Of a stretch of DNA of 64,000 bases, positions 8,922-18,033 are shown piece by piece. Every line of letters begins with the position of its first letter. Position 1 is the stretch's first letter. Source of the DNA: JBBDWK01 sp040902885 (GTDB lineage: Bacteria; Acidobacteriota; Terriglobia; Bryobacterales; Bryobacteraceae); the NCBI GenBank assembly GCA_040902885.1, contig JBBDWK010000095.1:13507-77506 (forward strand), given 5' to 3'. The notes beneath the pieces are model-generated. The model was not told the origin of the DNA, ran no database searches, and saw only the letters and a program-made list of their open reading frames with translations. A program made the position numbers and the translations under genes.

Positions 8922-9520
8922 AAGTGGGCCTTACAGGCGGCCTCGCTTCCGGAAAGTCCTTCGTCGGAGCGGCGCTGGAGCGGTTGGGATGCCACCTGAT
9001 TCAGGCCGACCGGCTGGGCCATGAGATCATCTCGCCGGGAGGCGAAGCCTACGAGCAGGTTGTGGCCGAGTTCGGGCCGGAAATTCTCGCGCCCGAAGGC
9101 GGCGTCAACAGGCGGCGGCTGGCCGCGATCGTCTTCGGGGATCCGGAGCGGCTGGCGAAGCTGAACGCGCTGGTGCACCCGGCCGTGTTCCGGCGGGAAG
9201 ACGAGATAATGGACAAGATCCGGGCGGCGGAGCCGGATGCCATTGTCGTGGTGGAAGCGGCCATTCTGATCGAGACCGGAAGCTACAAGCGCTTCGATAA
9301 GATGATTCTGGTGGTTGCGGCGGAAGAGCAGCAGATTCAGCGCGCCATGAAGCGCGACGGGGTTTCGCGCGAGGAAGCGCTGGCGCGCTTGAAGCGCCAG
9401 ATGCCGCTCTCCGAGAAACGGAAGTTCGCCGACTTCGTCATAGACACGTCGGGCGACAAGGAGAGCACTTTAGAACAGACAGGGGAAGTTTATCGTTCCC
9501 TGCGGAGCATAACGGAATGA
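8915..9520 (+). CDS. coaE: Dephospho-CoA kinase
   Basis: A 201-residue P-loop kinase that phosphorylates the 3' hydroxyl of dephospho-CoA, the last step of CoA synthesis. Walker A is GGLASGKS (residues 8-15). The QADRLGHEI segment supplies the family's conserved aspartate, LNALVHPAVF the substrate-site histidine region, and RQMPLSEKRKFADFVIDTSG is the typical C-terminal signature. It overlaps folD by seven bases and its stop overlaps the ATG of the protease gene (ATGA), indicating a folD-coaE-protease operon. Confidence 0.95.
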   Translation: MLKVGLTGGLASGKSFVGAALERLGCHLIQADRLGHEIISPGGEAYEQVVAEFGPEILAPEGGVNRRRLAAIVFGDPERLAKLNALVHPAVFRREDEIMDKIRAAEPDAIVVVEAAILIETGSYKRFDKMILVVAAEEQQIQRAMKRDGVSREEALARLKRQMPLSEKRKFADFVIDTSGDKESTLEQTGEVYRSLRSITE

Positions 9521-10665
9521 AATTACGTCCTATTCTCTGGGCGATTTTGCTCGTTACGGCATTCATTTATGTGACTTCGGTGGCGGACTGGAACGTTCGC
9601 CGTCTCTTCGATCCGCTGCGAAGGACCACGCAATTGTGGTCCGATCCCGAGCCGGCGCGAACGGCGGGGTTGACGAGCGACGAGATCAATAACATCGAGA
9701 TCTACAACGCGGCTAACGAGGCTACGGTGAACATCACCAGCATCGTCTACCGCGAGAACTGGTTCTTCGAGATTTATCCGGAGCCGGGGCAGGGCTCGGG
9801 ATTTCTCATCGACGCCGACGGCCGCATACTTACGAACTATCACGTGGTCTCCGGCCAAGCTCCGCAGATTCAGGTAACGCTTGCCAACCAAAAGCGCTAT
9901 CGCGCGAGCATTCTTGGCGTCGATCCGCGGAACGACTTGGCGCTCATCAAGATCAACCCCAAAGAGAAGCTGCCGTTTCTGAAGCTGGGCGACTCCGACC
10001 CGATGCAGGTGGGACGGAAGGTGCTTGCTATCGGCAACCCATTCGGTCTGCACGGAACCTTGACCACAGGCGTCGTGAGCGCAACGGGGAGAACCATCGG
10101 GGACGAAAGCGGCCGCCGTCTGGAAGACATGATCCAGACCGACGCGGCGATCAATCCTGGAAACAGCGGTGGGCCTTTGCTCGACTCTGGCGGCAACGTG
10201 ATCGGCATCAACACCGCCATCTTTGGACCTCAGGGAAACATCGGGATCGGCTTCGCCATGCCTGTGAATCGCGCCAAGGCCATGCTGGACGAGTTGCAGG
10301 AGCGCGGGAGCATCTCACGGCCGACGCTAGGTATCGAGGTCGTACACGTGCAGGGCGACCTGGCCGAAATGCTGAACCTGCCTCCCGAAGGCGGTTTGCT
10401 GATTCAGCGCGTGCAGCGGGGGTCGGCGGCCGAAGACGCGGGTTTGCAGGGGCCGCGTCAAATCGCCATTGTCGGGAACTATCGCATCGGCATCGGCGGA
10501 GATTTGATCGTCGCTGTTGAGGGAAGTCCCGTAGAGTCGGGAGAAGCGTTGCAGCGCGCCATGAACCGCAAACGTGGCGGGGACAACCTGGATCTTACCG
10601 TCTATCGAAACGGGCGCAGGCAGAACATTTCCGTACGGCTGGGCACGAGCCCGCAGACTCTTTAG
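9517..10665 (+). CDS. HtrA/DegS-like membrane-anchored serine protease with PDZ domain
   Basis: A 382-residue S1C protease facing the periplasm. A single N-terminal membrane segment (about residues 5-22) anchors it. The catalytic triad is visible: His109 in TNYHVVSG, Asp140 in DPRNDLALIKI and Ser217 in NPGNSGGPL. One PDZ domain follows (about 265-375; GGDLIVAVEGSPVESGEAL). One PDZ plus an anchor fits DegS-like or actinobacterial/acidobacterial HtrA proteins that cleave regulators or damaged envelope proteins. It is the last gene of the folD-coaE cluster and its stop overlaps the convergent permease gene by four bases. Confidence 0.93.
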   Translation: MKLRPILWAILLVTAFIYVTSVADWNVRRLFDPLRRTTQLWSDPEPARTAGLTSDEINNIEIYNAANEATVNITSIVYRENWFFEIYPEPGQGSGFLIDADGRILTNYHVVSGQAPQIQVTLANQKRYRASILGVDPRNDLALIKINPKEKLPFLKLGDSDPMQVGRKVLAIGNPFGLHGTLTTGVVSATGRTIGDESGRRLEDMIQTDAAINPGNSGGPLLDSGGNVIGINTAIFGPQGNIGIGFAMPVNRAKAMLDELQERGSISRPTLGIEVVHVQGDLAEMLNLPPEGGLLIQRVQRGSAAEDAGLQGPRQIAIVGNYRIGIGGDLIVAVEGSPVESGEALQRAMNRKRGGDNLDLTVYRNGRRQNISVRLGTSPQTL

Positions 10666-13154
10666 TCTTCGTGTACCGCTTCTATGGCCGGCATGCGCGA
10701 GGCTACTCTCGCGGGGTAGAGGCCCGCGAGAACCGTCGCGAGACAGACTGCTCCCAAAGCGCCCAGCAAAAGGCCGGGGGGCGCGTGGAACTGTATGGTC
10801 CAGCCGAAGCTCTGCTTGTTCACCACGTAAATCAGCAGCAGGGAGAGCGCAAAGCCCAGGGCGAGTCCCAGCAGATTGGCCGCAAGGCCGAGCAGGCCGG
10901 CCTCCAATAACACCATCCGGCGAATTTGTTCCGCCGATGCGCCCAGGAAGCGCAGCACCGCCAGCTCGCGCCGGCGGTCGATGGCCAGAGCCAGCAGAGA
11001 GCTGGCTGCGCCGAGAACCGCGACCACGATGGCGACACCCTCCAGAGCGTAGGTGATGGCGAACGTGCGGTCGAAGATCCGCACCGCGTTCCTCCGGAGC
11101 GCCTGGTTCTCGGCGACTACGATGCGCTTGCCCGCCGTTTTCCGCTGGATCTCGCGCTTCACGGCGGTCGCGTCGGCCTCGGGATTCAAATAGATTGCCA
11201 GGTTGGTGGGCGGCTGTGCGGGCAGGTAGCGGAGCAGCGTGGAACGGTCCAGGATCACGAAGCCCCGCTCGCTCGAGTATTCGTAATAGACTCCCGCCAC
11301 CGTCACCTCCACGTTTCGAGCGCCTAGCGGGAGCGTGATCCGATCGCCGGTTGCAATGGCGTGCCGGTTCGCAAACGGCTCGCTGATGATGGCGCGGTCC
11401 TGACCCCGGAGCGACGACAAGATATGATCGCGGTCGCCCTCCAGGAATAGCAGGCGGCCGTAGCGGCGGACGATTTCGAGGTCGCCCGCGCCGAGCGTCG
11501 CCCGCTCGCCCCGGAACCGGAACTCGGTGGCGTGGAAGACGTCGACGGCCTCGACGCCCCGTGTTGACGCGATTTGCGGGATCACCTCCGGCGCGAGCGT
11601 CCCGCTCCGGCCGGCGGGCCTTACATAAAGGTCGGCGCGCAATTGATAATCGAGCCATACCAGCACGGTTTCGCGGAAGCTCGAAACCATGATCGCGACG
11701 CTCGCCATCATGGCGATGGCGGTTGCCAGCGCCGCTACATTGATTGAAGTACGAGGCAGCGAGGCCGTCCAGCCGCGCACTGCCAGAAGGCCTTCGACGC
11801 CGGCGAGTTTGCGGGCGGCAGTTCTAGTGAAGCGCGAAATGGCCAGAACGAGAGCGGGCGCGGCTAGCGCTGCCGATGCGACGGAGAGAAGCGCGGAAGC
11901 GTAACCCAACAGCGGCCGTCCGCCGATGGGACCCGCTTGCGCGGCGGCCACGGCGGCCAGCGCAAGCAGAACGGCCGCCAGCAGTTTACGTTTCCAGGCC
12001 AGCCGCGCGGCGGACTCGTGCGCGCCCCGGCCCATCGCCTCGGACGGGAAGACTTGCGTGGCTTCCCGCGCCGGAGCCCATGCCGATGCGAGCGCAACCC
12101 CGACTCCCGCAAAGATGCCAGCAAGCGCCGTGTATAGGTCGAGGGCGATCGGCGCCGGACGGCTGCTGACGTAAAGCGCATTGACGGTCTGAGCGATCAA
12201 CGCTACCGCCGCCTCCGCGAGCATGCGGCCGAGTCCGACTCCGAGCAAACTGCCCGCCAGACCAAGCAGCAACGCTTCCCCGAGAAAGAGCCACAAGATC
12301 CTTTGCCTGCCCGTCCCCAGCGCCCGCAGGATGCCGATCTCCGCCCGCCTGCGCACCACGCTCACCGCTATGGTGTTGTAAATAAGAAACGCGCCGACCA
12401 CGAGAGAGATGAAGCTCAGCACCCGCAGGTTCGTGCGGAACGCGCGCAGCATGCGCTGGTTCTCCTCGCGTCGCGTGCCCGGCCTCTCGACGGTGTACGA
12501 GGCGGGGAGCAGGTTACCGATTGCGGCTTCCACCGCGGTCAAATTTTCGCCCTCGGTCATCAGGACATCGACACGGTCGATGCGGCCGAAGCGCTTCACC
12601 GCCTTCTGCGCCGCGGCAATGTCGAGGGCCAGGAACTCGGCATCCTTGGCATTCACCAGGGCCACGACCGGGAACTCGCGCCGCGTGTCGCCGATTGTCA
12701 GTCGCAAGCGGTCTCCCCTATCTACTCCCAGCCTCCGGGCAAGCGCCGCGGACACGACCAACGCGTCATCGGGATCGCCGGAGAGATCCGTACCATTTTC
12801 GCGAGCCACACCGGAGACCAGATCCAGCCCGAAGAGTTCGACTTCGCCGATTCCGTCAACCGTCGCTAGCGTTTCGACGACGGGGACCAGGGAGATGTTC
12901 AGCGGCAGCCCGGAAAGTTCGCCCATCCAGCGCTCGTCCACGCCGCCGGTCGCCGTGATCTGCAAATCGACCTTGCCCAGAAGGGTTTCGAGCGAGGAGG
13001 AAAACGAACCTGCGGCCGCATCGCCGGCGAGATCGATGGCCACCACCACTCCCACACCCAGGGCCAAGGAGAGGACGGTGAGCAGAGTGCGGACGGTGTC
13101 GCGGCGCAAAGGACGGAGGATGAAGCTGCGGAGCAGCCGCGCGTACGCGATCAT
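10662..13154 (-). CDS. ABC transporter permease with two FtsX-type membrane domains
   Basis: An 830-residue inner-membrane permease. It has an N-terminal membrane segment (LLTVLSLALGVGVVVAIDLAG) followed by a MacB-like periplasmic region, three helices of the first FtsX domain (SFISLVVGAFLIYNTIAVSV onward), then a second half with its own periplasmic domain and three closing helices. This is the fused LolC/LolE or YbbP-like form. The preceding ATPase gene overlaps its start by four bases, so they form one transporter. The cargo may be a lipoprotein, lipid or small molecule; the sequence does not say which. Confidence 0.9.
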   Translation of the reverse strand: MIAYARLLRSFILRPLRRDTVRTLLTVLSLALGVGVVVAIDLAGDAAAGSFSSSLETLLGKVDLQITATGGVDERWMGELSGLPLNISLVPVVETLATVDGIGEVELFGLDLVSGVARENGTDLSGDPDDALVVSAALARRLGVDRGDRLRLTIGDTRREFPVVALVNAKDAEFLALDIAAAQKAVKRFGRIDRVDVLMTEGENLTAVEAAIGNLLPASYTVERPGTRREENQRMLRAFRTNLRVLSFISLVVGAFLIYNTIAVSVVRRRAEIGILRALGTGRQRILWLFLGEALLLGLAGSLLGVGLGRMLAEAAVALIAQTVNALYVSSRPAPIALDLYTALAGIFAGVGVALASAWAPAREATQVFPSEAMGRGAHESAARLAWKRKLLAAVLLALAAVAAAQAGPIGGRPLLGYASALLSVASAALAAPALVLAISRFTRTAARKLAGVEGLLAVRGWTASLPRTSINVAALATAIAMMASVAIMVSSFRETVLVWLDYQLRADLYVRPAGRSGTLAPEVIPQIASTRGVEAVDVFHATEFRFRGERATLGAGDLEIVRRYGRLLFLEGDRDHILSSLRGQDRAIISEPFANRHAIATGDRITLPLGARNVEVTVAGVYYEYSSERGFVILDRSTLLRYLPAQPPTNLAIYLNPEADATAVKREIQRKTAGKRIVVAENQALRRNAVRIFDRTFAITYALEGVAIVVAVLGAASSLLALAIDRRRELAVLRFLGASAEQIRRMVLLEAGLLGLAANLLGLALGFALSLLLIYVVNKQSFGWTIQFHAPPGLLLGALGAVCLATVLAGLYPARVASRMPAIEAVHED

Positions 13155-13837
13155 GAACGCTCCATCTCCTCGATCCGGCCGTCGCGCATGCGCACGCGCA
13201 CCTGGGCGATGCGGGCCGCTTCCGCGCTGTGCGTTGCTATCAGAACAGCCGCCCCAAAACGAGCCGCGCTGTCCGCGAGCAGGCCCAGCACCTGCTCGCC
13301 GCTGGCCGTATCCAGATTCCCGGTAGGCTCGTCCGCAATCAGAATATCTGGGGAATGGACCAGCGCGCGGGCGATCGCCACCCGCTGCATCTGCCCGCCC
13401 GAAAGCTGGTGCGGCATAGCCTGGAATTTATCCTCCAGGCCCACCCAGCGCAACCGGTTCCGGGCCTCGGAGGCGGCAGTGGTCACGCCGGCAAGCAAGA
13501 GCGGCAGCTCGACATTCTCCAGCACGCTCAACGTGGGCAGCAGTTGAAAGAACTGGAAGACGAAGCCGATTCGCTTGCGCCGCACCGCTGTCAGCTCGGC
13601 GTCGGTCAGGCCGCAGGTGGGCCGGCCATCGATCAGCACCTCGCCGGATGAAGGCAGATCCATTGCGCCTGCCAGGTTCAGCAGGGTAGTTTTGCCGCAT
13701 CCGCTGCGCCCCAGCAGCGCGGTGACGGTGCCGGCTTCGAGACAGAGCGAAACGTCGCGCAGCGCTTCCAGCTTCTGGCCCGCGCTCTCGTAGACCTTAG
13801 ACACGCGCCGCAACTCGAGCCTGGGCCGGTTCTCCAA
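13151..13837 (-). CDS. ABC transporter ATP-binding protein (LolD/MacB type)
   Basis: The nucleotide-binding subunit for the FtsX-type permease downstream. It carries Walker A GRSGCGKT (residues 43-50), the QFFQLLPTLSVLENV Q-loop region, the signature LSGGQMQRVAIARAL, Walker B LIADEPTGNLD and a switch histidine in IATHS. The start is uncertain: TTG at 13837 gives the usual LolD length of 228 residues with the domain beginning at LELRRVSKVY. TTG 13897 and GTG 13894 are in frame but would overlap the mutase gene by about 55-60 bases. No clear Shine-Dalgarno supports any of them. Confidence 0.9.
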   Translation of the reverse strand: MENRPRLELRRVSKVYESAGQKLEALRDVSLCLEAGTVTALLGRSGCGKTTLLNLAGAMDLPSSGEVLIDGRPTCGLTDAELTAVRRKRIGFVFQFFQLLPTLSVLENVELPLLLAGVTTAASEARNRLRWVGLEDKFQAMPHQLSGGQMQRVAIARALVHSPDILIADEPTGNLDTASGEQVLGLLADSAARFGAAVLIATHSAEAARIAQVRVRMRDGRIEEMERS

Positions 13838-13838
13838 A

Positions 13839-15335
13839 CTACGCCGTTTCGCTGTACTCGCCGAATACGGCTTTGAGCCGGCCGGAAATTTCACCAACCG
13901 TGGCGTAAGCTTCCGCGGCTTCCAGTATCCTGGGCATCAAATTCCCGTCTCCGGCCGCCGCAGTCTGAAGTTCCGCGAGCTTTTCTTCCGCCAGCACCGC
14001 ACTCCTGGAGGCGCGCACTTGCCTGAGCCTTTCCACCTGCGCCCGCTCGATGGCCGGGTCGATGCGAAAAGTGGGAATCGCCGCTGTCTCCTCCATCTGG
14101 AACCGATTCACTCCCACCACAATTCTCTCGCGGCTCTCGATCTGCTTTTGGTACTCGTAGGCGGCGTTCTGAATTTCCGTCTGCTGGAAACCGCATTCGA
14201 TAGCGCGGAGAGTTCCTCCCATGGCGTCAATCCGTTCGAGATACTCCGCGGCCTCCCGTTCCATGGAATCGGTCAGGCTTTCGATGTAATAGCTTCCGCC
14301 AACGGGATCGGCGGTGTTGGTCACGCCGCTTTCGTAAGCGACGACCTGCTGCGTGCGCAGAGCCAGACGCGCGGACTCTTCGGTGGGAAGCGCGAGGGCC
14401 TCATCGTACGCGTTGGTGTGCAGCGACTGAGTTCCGCCCAGCACGGCCGACAGGGCCTCTATCGCCGTCCGGACGATATTGACGTGCGGTTGCTGCGCGC
14501 TCAGCGAGGAGCCGGCAGTCTGGGAATGGAAGCGCAGCATCAGGGAACGGGGATTTCGCGCGCCGAAACGGTCGCGCATGATCCTCGCATAGAGCCGCCG
14601 CGCCGCGCGGAACTTGGCGATTTCTTCCAGGAAGTTGCTGTGGGCGTTGAAGAAGAAAGAGATCCGTGGGGCGAAGGCGTCGATGTCGAGACCCGCGGCG
14701 AGCGCCGCCTCGATATAGGCGATGGCGTTGGCAAAGGCAAAGGCCAGCTCCTGAACCGCCGTCGAGCCGGCCTCGCGAATGTGGTAACCGCTGACCGAGA
14801 TGGTGTTCCACTCCGGCAATTCGGCCGACGCCCAGGCGAAGATGTCGGTTATGATTCGCAGGGCGGGACGGGGCGGGTAGATATAGGTTCCGCGCGCGAT
14901 GTACTCCTTCAGGATGTCGTTCTGGATCGTTCCGGAGAGCTTGTTTACATCCGCGCCCTGACGCCGGGCCACCAGTACGTACAGTGCAAGCAGGATGGCC
15001 GCTGTGGAGTTGATGGTCATCGACGTGGACACCCGATCCAGAGGAATGCCCTCGAAAAGCCGCTCCATGTCGGCGAGCGAAGAGATGGCCACACCTACGC
15101 GGCCCACTTCGCCGGCCGCGAGCGGATGGTCGGAATCCAGGCCCATCTGCGTGGGCAGGTCGAAAGCAACCGAGAGGCCCGTGGTCCCCTGTGAGATCAG
15201 ATAATGATAGCGGCGGTTGCTCTCCTGGGCCGTGCCGAAACCGGCGTACTGGCGCATAGTCCAGAAACGGCCCCGGTACATATCCTTGTAAATTCCCCGG
15301 GTGTAAGGGAATTCGCCAGGTTTGCCTGAGCTCAT
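13839..15335 (-). CDS. Methylmalonyl-CoA mutase-type catalytic (alpha) domain protein
   Basis: A 498-residue barrel subunit of an adenosylcobalamin-dependent acyl-CoA mutase, without the C-terminal B12-binding domain. Diagnostic stretches are RGRFWTMRQYAGFGTAQESN, GLSVAFDLPTQMGLDSDHP, LSGTIQNDILKEY, PPRPALRII, VSGYHIREAG and AHSNFLEEIAKFRAARRLYA. The tyrosine of RQYAG and the arginine of ALRII are the residues that favour methylmalonyl- over isobutyryl-CoA in characterised enzymes, as far as alignment by eye allows. The B12 subunit must be encoded elsewhere. Its start overlaps the small membrane protein gene by four bases; the ABC transporter genes follow. Confidence 0.93.
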   Translation of the reverse strand: MSSGKPGEFPYTRGIYKDMYRGRFWTMRQYAGFGTAQESNRRYHYLISQGTTGLSVAFDLPTQMGLDSDHPLAAGEVGRVGVAISSLADMERLFEGIPLDRVSTSMTINSTAAILLALYVLVARRQGADVNKLSGTIQNDILKEYIARGTYIYPPRPALRIITDIFAWASAELPEWNTISVSGYHIREAGSTAVQELAFAFANAIAYIEAALAAGLDIDAFAPRISFFFNAHSNFLEEIAKFRAARRLYARIMRDRFGARNPRSLMLRFHSQTAGSSLSAQQPHVNIVRTAIEALSAVLGGTQSLHTNAYDEALALPTEESARLALRTQQVVAYESGVTNTADPVGGSYYIESLTDSMEREAAEYLERIDAMGGTLRAIECGFQQTEIQNAAYEYQKQIESRERIVVGVNRFQMEETAAIPTFRIDPAIERAQVERLRQVRASRSAVLAEEKLAELQTAAAGDGNLMPRILEAAEAYATVGEISGRLKAVFGEYSETA

Positions 15336-15616
15336 GACCGCGAGATTTTGCGTGCGCGCCTAAAGGAAGAGAAGGCGTAAACGGCCATGATGAGGACGAA
15401 AACGCCGATCAGGATCAGCTTGAAGAAGTTTTCCGGGGCGCCATCGAAATTACGCAGGCTGCGGAAGCCGCTAAAACCCGCGATTACGGCGAAGGACAGA
15501 AACGCGAAGCCGATCACTTCGTTCCATAAGGTGCGCATAGGACGGACGAAGGCAGGTACGATGTGCTTGAAAAACAAGCGTCCCTGGTCCGTCAAACTCG
15601 GTTTCGGCACAATCAT
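15332..15616 (-). CDS. Small two-helix membrane protein, unknown function
   Basis: A 94-residue protein with two predicted membrane segments (around LWNEVIGFAFLSFAVIAG and FFKLILIGVFVLIMAVYAF) and a basic C-terminus (SSFRRARKISRS). It has no recognised domain. It starts at ATG 15616 and overlaps the mutase start by four bases, so it heads the minus-strand operon of mutase, ATPase and permease. Confidence 0.7.
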   Translation of the reverse strand: MIVPKPSLTDQGRLFFKHIVPAFVRPMRTLWNEVIGFAFLSFAVIAGFSGFRSLRNFDGAPENFFKLILIGVFVLIMAVYAFSSFRRARKISRS

Positions 15617-15726
15617 ATGGTAACAAACCGCGCCTTTTTTCCGGCGAACCGGAGGGGAAGTGTTTTAAATGGCGCTTGCGGCTTCGCGGCCAAGTGCTGC
15701 GGACATCCGGCCGACTGAATTGCCGC

Positions 15727-15732
15727 TATAAT
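15727..15732 (+). promoter_or_regulatory. -10 TATAAT close to thrB start
   Basis: A consensus TATAAT ends nine bases before the thrB ATG, and no Shine-Dalgarno lies between. Transcription would begin one to three bases before the start codon, giving a nearly leaderless mRNA. No clear -35 is visible. Confidence 0.6.
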
Positions 15733-15741
15733 AGCTGATCC

Positions 15742-16644
15742 ATGTCCTGGTTTTCTGTGCGGGTGCCGGCTTCGAGCGCCAACCTGGGCCCCGGATTCGA
15801 CGCCGTCGGCCTCGCGCTGGGGCTTTATCTGGAGTGCCGCTTCCGTAGAAGTTCCCGGTTATCGATATCTGTCATCGGCCGCGATGGAGATACCATCTCT
15901 ACCGGAGAGGACAATCTCGTCTGGAAGACCGCGCTGGCCGTGGCCCAAGATGCCAAAGCCGAAATCTCTCCCATCGAGCTGGTCATTGACAATCAGATTC
16001 CCATCGGCAAAGGGCTGGGATCGAGCGCCGCCGCGCTGACCGCCGGGGTGGTCATCGCCGACCGGCTGCTGTGTCTGGGCTGGAAGCCGCTTCGCATACT
16101 CGACGAAGCCGCGCGGCTGGAAGGGCACCCCGACAACGTTGCGGCGTGCGTGCTCGGCTCGATCGTGGCGAGCGCCATCGATTCTGGCGGCGTGGCGCGC
16201 GCCGTCCGCCTGGAGATGCCGCCGCGATTCGGAGTCGCCGTGGTGGTCCCGGACTTCGTTCTGCCTACATCCAAGGCGCGGTCGGTGCTCCCGGACTGCT
16301 ACACGAGCGAAGACGCCATCTTCAATATCCAGCGCGCGGCGCTGCTGGTTGCGGCGCTGGCCAGCGGAACGGTGAGCGCATTTCCGGCGGCGCTCGAAGA
16401 CCGCCTGCACCAGCCTTATCGCGCGCCCATGGTGCCGGGTCTGGAGGAGGCGCTGAAATTGAGGGCGCCGGGGTTGCTCGGCTGCGCGTTGAGCGGAGCG
16501 GGGCCATCCATCGTGGTCTTCTACGAACGCGGGCACGAAGAGGTGTGCGACCTGGTGCGCCAGATCTTCGCGCTGCACGGCCACGCCGCCGAGACGCTGT
16601 TCACACAGGTGGCGGCCTCGGGCTACCAGTTAAACGAACTATGA
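15742..16644 (+). CDS. thrB: Homoserine kinase (GHMP family)
   Basis: A 300-residue kinase that phosphorylates homoserine for threonine synthesis. GHMP motifs are present in order: VPASSANLGPGFDAVGLAL (residues 7-25), the P-loop IPIGKGLGSSAAA (about 90-102), LEGHPDNVAA (about 128-137) and the C-terminal LSGAGPSIVVF (about 251-261). Length and order are normal for ThrB. The stop overlaps the ATG of the U32-like gene (ATGA), so the two are translated together although no threonine-pathway link for the second gene is known. Confidence 0.94.
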   Translation: MSWFSVRVPASSANLGPGFDAVGLALGLYLECRFRRSSRLSISVIGRDGDTISTGEDNLVWKTALAVAQDAKAEISPIELVIDNQIPIGKGLGSSAAALTAGVVIADRLLCLGWKPLRILDEAARLEGHPDNVAACVLGSIVASAIDSGGVARAVRLEMPPRFGVAVVVPDFVLPTSKARSVLPDCYTSEDAIFNIQRAALLVAALASGTVSAFPAALEDRLHQPYRAPMVPGLEEALKLRAPGLLGCALSGAGPSIVVFYERGHEEVCDLVRQIFALHGHAAETLFTQVAASGYQLNEL

Positions 16645-17573
16645 ACGAATCGCGCGAGTTTCTGAAGCTAATAGGACTTCCGAAAGCGGACCCGCTCCCC
16701 AACTACGTCTCGCCGAAGCGCTTTCCCGATGGCGGCCAGTACCGCATCGAGATCCCAAGCACGGAAGGTCCGCGCGCTCTCGCCGAGGTCTTGAGCGAGG
16801 CGGCCAGACGCTCCGTGCCGGTACACCGCGTGAGCCAGGGCAGCGGCATCATGCTGATGACGGACGGCGAGATCCGCGAGATGCTCGCGATCGGCCGCGA
16901 CGCGGGCATAGAAGTGAATCTCTTCCTTGGGCCGCGGGCCACGTTCGATATCGGGGCGCAGGTGGTCGCCGCCGCGGGCAAGTCTCTCGGCCTCAGCCTG
17001 CGCGGCGCCGACCAGCTTGTCTATGCCATGGAAGACGTGTCTCGCGCGGTGGCGCTGGGCCTGCGCAGCGTGCTGGTGAGCGACCTTGGGATACTGAGCG
17101 TCGTGTCCCGGATGCGCGCCGCCGGCGAACTTCCGAGCGAATTGATTATCAAGACCTCGGTGATGATGGCCCCGGCGAATCCGGCTTCGGCAAAGATTCT
17201 GGAAGACCTGGGCGCGGACACCATCAACATTCCATCGGACCTGAGCATTTCGCAGATCGCCGCCATTCGCGAATCCATCGACGCGCCCATAGATTTCTAC
17301 GTGGAGGCGCCCGACAACATTGGCGGCTTTCTGCGTTACTACGAGATTCCCGACCTGATTCGCGTTGCCGCGCCGGTCTATCTGAAGTTCGGGCTGCGCA
17401 ACGCGCCGGACGTTTACCCCAGCGGCACGCACATGGAGAACACCGTGGTTGCGCTCTCACGCGAGCGCGTGCGGCGCGGTGCGATTGCGTGCGAAATGAT
17501 CGCGCGCTACGCGCCCGAGGCTGTGATGTCACCGCTCAGGGCCAAGGATCTGGGCCTTCCCGCGACCGTCTGA
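16641..17573 (+). CDS. U32 peptidase-like TIM-barrel protein
   Basis: A 310-residue protein similar to short U32-family proteins found in Acidobacteria and Actinobacteria. It reads as alternating strands and helices of a barrel, with GSGIMLMTDGEI, VNLFLGPRATFDIG, SVLVSDLGILSVV, FYVEAPDNIGGFLRYYEIP and VYLKFGLRNAPDVYPSG. The cysteine-rich motif of the classic collagenase-like U32 proteins is not evident, so a peptidase activity is doubtful. Start ATG 16641 overlaps the thrB stop. Confidence 0.6.
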   Translation: MNESREFLKLIGLPKADPLPNYVSPKRFPDGGQYRIEIPSTEGPRALAEVLSEAARRSVPVHRVSQGSGIMLMTDGEIREMLAIGRDAGIEVNLFLGPRATFDIGAQVVAAAGKSLGLSLRGADQLVYAMEDVSRAVALGLRSVLVSDLGILSVVSRMRAAGELPSELIIKTSVMMAPANPASAKILEDLGADTINIPSDLSISQIAAIRESIDAPIDFYVEAPDNIGGFLRYYEIPDLIRVAAPVYLKFGLRNAPDVYPSGTHMENTVVALSRERVRRGAIACEMIARYAPEAVMSPLRAKDLGLPATV

Positions 17574-17633
17574 GCCGTCCGGAGCGATCACGCGTTCTCG
17601 CGATTGTTACTCGATGGCAAAGAGAAGCCGGGA

Positions 17634-17879
17634 CTACGGCAGCATTCCGGTGTCCGAAAGGGCGGCGGCCGGCCGGGGGGCGGTGCGCACCGGCACAGGA
17701 TCGCCGATCCGCATTTCCTGCCAGTCGTACCGAAATTCCTTACCGCAGTCGAGACAAACAACGTAAGTACGTGTAGCGGCCTGGGGATGGGAAGCAGTGA
17801 ACCGGCGCGCGGGGGTCATTGGAAACGTCGTCCTCCCGTGGTTGCACTTGAAAAGAACATTGATCAGCGAGTTGAACAT
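17634..17879 (-). CDS. Small zinc-ribbon-like protein
   Basis: An 81-residue protein with a CNHGRTTFP segment and, 26 residues later, CLDCGKEFRYDWQEM, which together suggest one zinc-ribbon site (Cys/His plus CxxC). The C-terminal 20 residues are proline/alanine-rich and probably disordered. The start is supported by a strong GGAGGGG (17884-17890 region, minus strand) about five bases before the ATG. It stands alone on the minus strand between U32-like and recJ genes. Similar short proteins are, to my knowledge, recurrent in Acidobacteria; the function is unknown. Confidence 0.65.
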   Translation of the reverse strand: MFNSLINVLFKCNHGRTTFPMTPARRFTASHPQAATRTYVVCLDCGKEFRYDWQEMRIGDPVPVRTAPRPAAALSDTGMLP

Positions 17880-18033
17880 TTAACCCCTCCACGTAATAGA
17901 TACCAGAATAACCGCCGGGGTTTCATGTAATCTGCTTAAACTGAAGTTCTATTACTCACAAGTACAAATGGACCGTTGCGAACTATTTTTGTCCTGTAAC
18001 ACCATGTAAGCGCAAGCCTAACTTCTTTCCTCT

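Noticed and set aside
14019..15194. 391-codon plus-strand open frame
   Set aside because: Antisense to the mutase gene and without family similarity.
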